64,000 bases of DNA, from positions 248,001 through 312,000 of the forward strand of contig CAVTFQ010000003.1 in NCBI GenBank assembly GCA_963734055.1. Direction: 5' to 3'. Below the pieces are notes generated by a model. The model did no database searches, was not told where the DNA came from, and saw nothing but the letters and a program-made list of their open reading frames with translations. Made by a program: the position numbers and the translations under genes. This document shows, in pieces, positions 62,652-64,000 of this stretch (within the stretch, counting starts at the first letter, position 1; each line of letters opens with the position of its first letter). The stretch is from CAIWHR01 sp963734055 (GTDB taxonomy: Bacteria; Pseudomonadota; Gammaproteobacteria; Burkholderiales; Casimicrobiaceae).

Positions 62652-64000
62652 ATGGCTGCGCGACAACCGGGGACGTCGGCACCGAAGGAGGGATTCCCGG
62701 CCGACGGTCGCGCCCGTGCCGTCATCGAACACGTGGCTCCCGCCGTCGACGGTGGCCGCTTTGCGATCAAGCGGGTGGTCGGCGAGCCGGTCGAGGTCGA
62801 AGCCGACTGCTTCGTCGACGGGCACGACAGTCTCGGCTGCGCGCTCCTGTATCGGCGGGACGACGAGGCGCACTGGCACGAGACGCCGATGAGCGCGCTC
62901 GGGAACGACCGCTGGCGCGGCATGTTCACCGTCGCTCAGGTGGGCCGGTATCGCTACGCGGTCACGGCTTGGGCGGACGCCTTCCTGTCCTGGCGCCACG
63001 ACTTCGCGCGGCGCATCGAGGCCGAGGACCTGCGAATCGCTGCGCTGGCGGGCGCCGATCTCGTGGCCGCGGCCGGGCGGCGTGCGGCGGGCGCGGACGG
63101 CGAAGCGCTCGCCCAGTGGGCGGCGCGGCTGCGCGGCGACGAGGCCATGCCCGGGCTGCGGGCCCTCGCGCTCGACCCTGAGCTGGCGGCGATCGCGTCA
63201 CGATATCCCGACCGGCGATTCGCAACCACGACCGACGTCGAGTACCCGGTGGTCGTGGACCGCGAGCGGGCACGCTTCTCGACGTGGTACGAGTTCTTTC
63301 CACGGTCTTGCGGCAAGGACTCGAGCACGCACGGCGCGTTGCGCGACTGCGAGTCGAGGCTGCCGTACGTCGCGCGGATGGGCTTCGACGTGCTCTACCT
63401 GCCTCCCATCCACCCGATCGGGCGCGAGCGGCGGAAGGGACGCAACAACACGCTCGAGGTAGCCCCAGGCGACGTCGGCAGCCCGTGGGCGATCGGCGCC
63501 GCCGAGGGTGGGCACACGGCGATCCACCCGCAGCTCGGCAGCATCGAGGACTTTCGCAACTTCGCGGCGAGCGCACGAAAGCACGGTCTAGAACTCGCGC
63601 TCGACATCGCGTTCCAGTGTGCGCCGGACCACCCGTGGGTGGCGGCGCACCCATCCTGGTTCCGCCGGCGGCCGGACGGAACCGTGCAGTACGCGGAGAA
63701 CCCGCCGAAGAAATACCAGGACATCTATCCGCTCAACTTCGAGTCGGACGACTGGACGGGGCTGTGGGCGGAGCTCGAGGGCGTCTTCGCGTTCTGGCTG
63801 CGCGAGGGGGTGCGGATCTTCCGGGTGGACAATCCGCATACCAAGCCCTTTGCCTTCTGGGAGTGGGTGATAGGCCGGATCAAGGCGGCGCACCCGGACG
63901 CCATCTTCCTCTCGGAGGCCTTCACGCGGCCGAAGGTCATGCATCGGCTCGCGAAGGTCGGCTTCACGCAGTCGTACACGTACTTCACCTGGCGGAACAC
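62652..64000 (+). CDS. glgE: Alpha-1,4-glucan:maltose-1-phosphate maltosyltransferase GlgE (3' end cut by window edge)
   Basis: Open from the ATG at 62652, four bases after glgB, to the window end (about 449 codons; the full protein is usually about 660-700). N-terminal FAIKRVVGEPVEVEADCFVDGHD and RARFSTWYEFFPRS match GlgE. The GH13 core shows MGFDVLYLPPIHPIGR, GSPWAIGAAEGGHTAIHPQLG, the catalytic Asp in FRVDNPHTKP and Glu in FLSEAFTRP. It extends glucans from maltose-1-phosphate. Adjacent glgB supplies the branching step. Confidence 0.93.
   Translation, partial: MAARQPGTSAPKEGFPADGRARAVIEHVAPAVDGGRFAIKRVVGEPVEVEADCFVDGHDSLGCALLYRRDDEAHWHETPMSALGNDRWRGMFTVAQVGRYRYAVTAWADAFLSWRHDFARRIEAEDLRIAALAGADLVAAAGRRAAGADGEALAQWAARLRGDEAMPGLRALALDPELAAIASRYPDRRFATTTDVEYPVVVDRERARFSTWYEFFPRSCGKDSSTHGALRDCESRLPYVARMGFDVLYLPPIHPIGRERRKGRNNTLEVAPGDVGSPWAIGAAEGGHTAIHPQLGSIEDFRNFAASARKHGLELALDIAFQCAPDHPWVAAHPSWFRRRPDGTVQYAENPPKKYQDIYPLNFESDDWTGLWAELEGVFAFWLREGVRIFRVDNPHTKPFAFWEWVIGRIKAAHPDAIFLSEAFTRPKVMHRLAKVGFTQSYTYFTWRN

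Overview
High-GC (roughly two-thirds G+C by eye) chromosomal DNA, most likely from a betaproteobacterium. The lineage evidence is: EF-P with an arginine at position 32 next to its rhamnosyltransferase EarP; an OmpA C-terminal domain with a CLQPDRR-type ending; and a membrane-bound [NiFe]-hydrogenase operon in the hoxKGZMLOQRTV-hypABFCDEX order known from Ralstonia/Cupriavidus. The genus cannot be told from the sequence. No rRNA, tRNA, CRISPR array or intact transposase was seen.

Layout. 1-5.8 kb, minus strand: a kinase-like/P-loop ATPase (cut by the window edge), a ribonuclease Z-like hydrolase, and a large ACP/fatty acyl-AMP ligase/acyltransferase fusion. 6.0-17.3 kb, plus strand: an extracellular-electron-transfer locus. 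It has two tandem mtrA-mtrB pairs (decaheme cytochrome plus outer-membrane porin), a tetraheme NapC/CymA-type quinol dehydrogenase, a tiny membrane protein and three periplasmic c-cytochromes. Both MtrB porins carry a polyproline linker and an OmpA-type peptidoglycan-binding domain at the C-terminus, and the two copies of that domain are identical at the DNA level over 454 bp. 17.4-20.1 kb: a small membrane protein and feoAB behind a Fur box. 20.2-23.7 kb: a PAS histidine kinase, a stand-alone receiver and a REC-GAF-GAF protein. 23.7-24.3 kb: palindromic repeats and a MITE-like element. 24.3-33.3 kb, minus strand: a V/A-type ATPase operon (G/H-C-I-K-F-E-A-B-D) followed by ratA and a cyclic-nucleotide-binding protein. 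33.7-50.8 kb, plus strand: an oxygen-tolerant (six-cysteine small subunit) uptake hydrogenase with its full maturation set including hypX. This operon is interrupted at 37.3-38.6 kb by a HigA-like gene and two opposed small genes. 50.8-53.5 kb: two small c-cytochromes and a RegB/RegA (PrrBA/RoxSR) redox two-component system. 53.9-57.5 kb, minus strand: a membrane operon of an 11-heme cytochrome, a b-cytochrome and an 8-heme NapC-like cytochrome. 57.7-64 kb: efp and earP, a cation diffusion facilitator, glgB and the start of glgE.

How it fits together (inference). Hydrogenase would feed electrons to the quinone pool. The NapC/CymA-like protein and the 11-heme/b/8-heme module would exchange quinol electrons with periplasmic cytochromes. 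MtrA-MtrB-OmpA conduits would carry electrons across the outer membrane. The direction (metal reduction or Fe(II) oxidation) is not decided by the sequence. FNR-type boxes sit upstream of all five of these units. Three of them also carry a 15-bp palindrome resembling the RegA/RegR site, and regBA lies in the same window, so a shared redox regulon is plausible.
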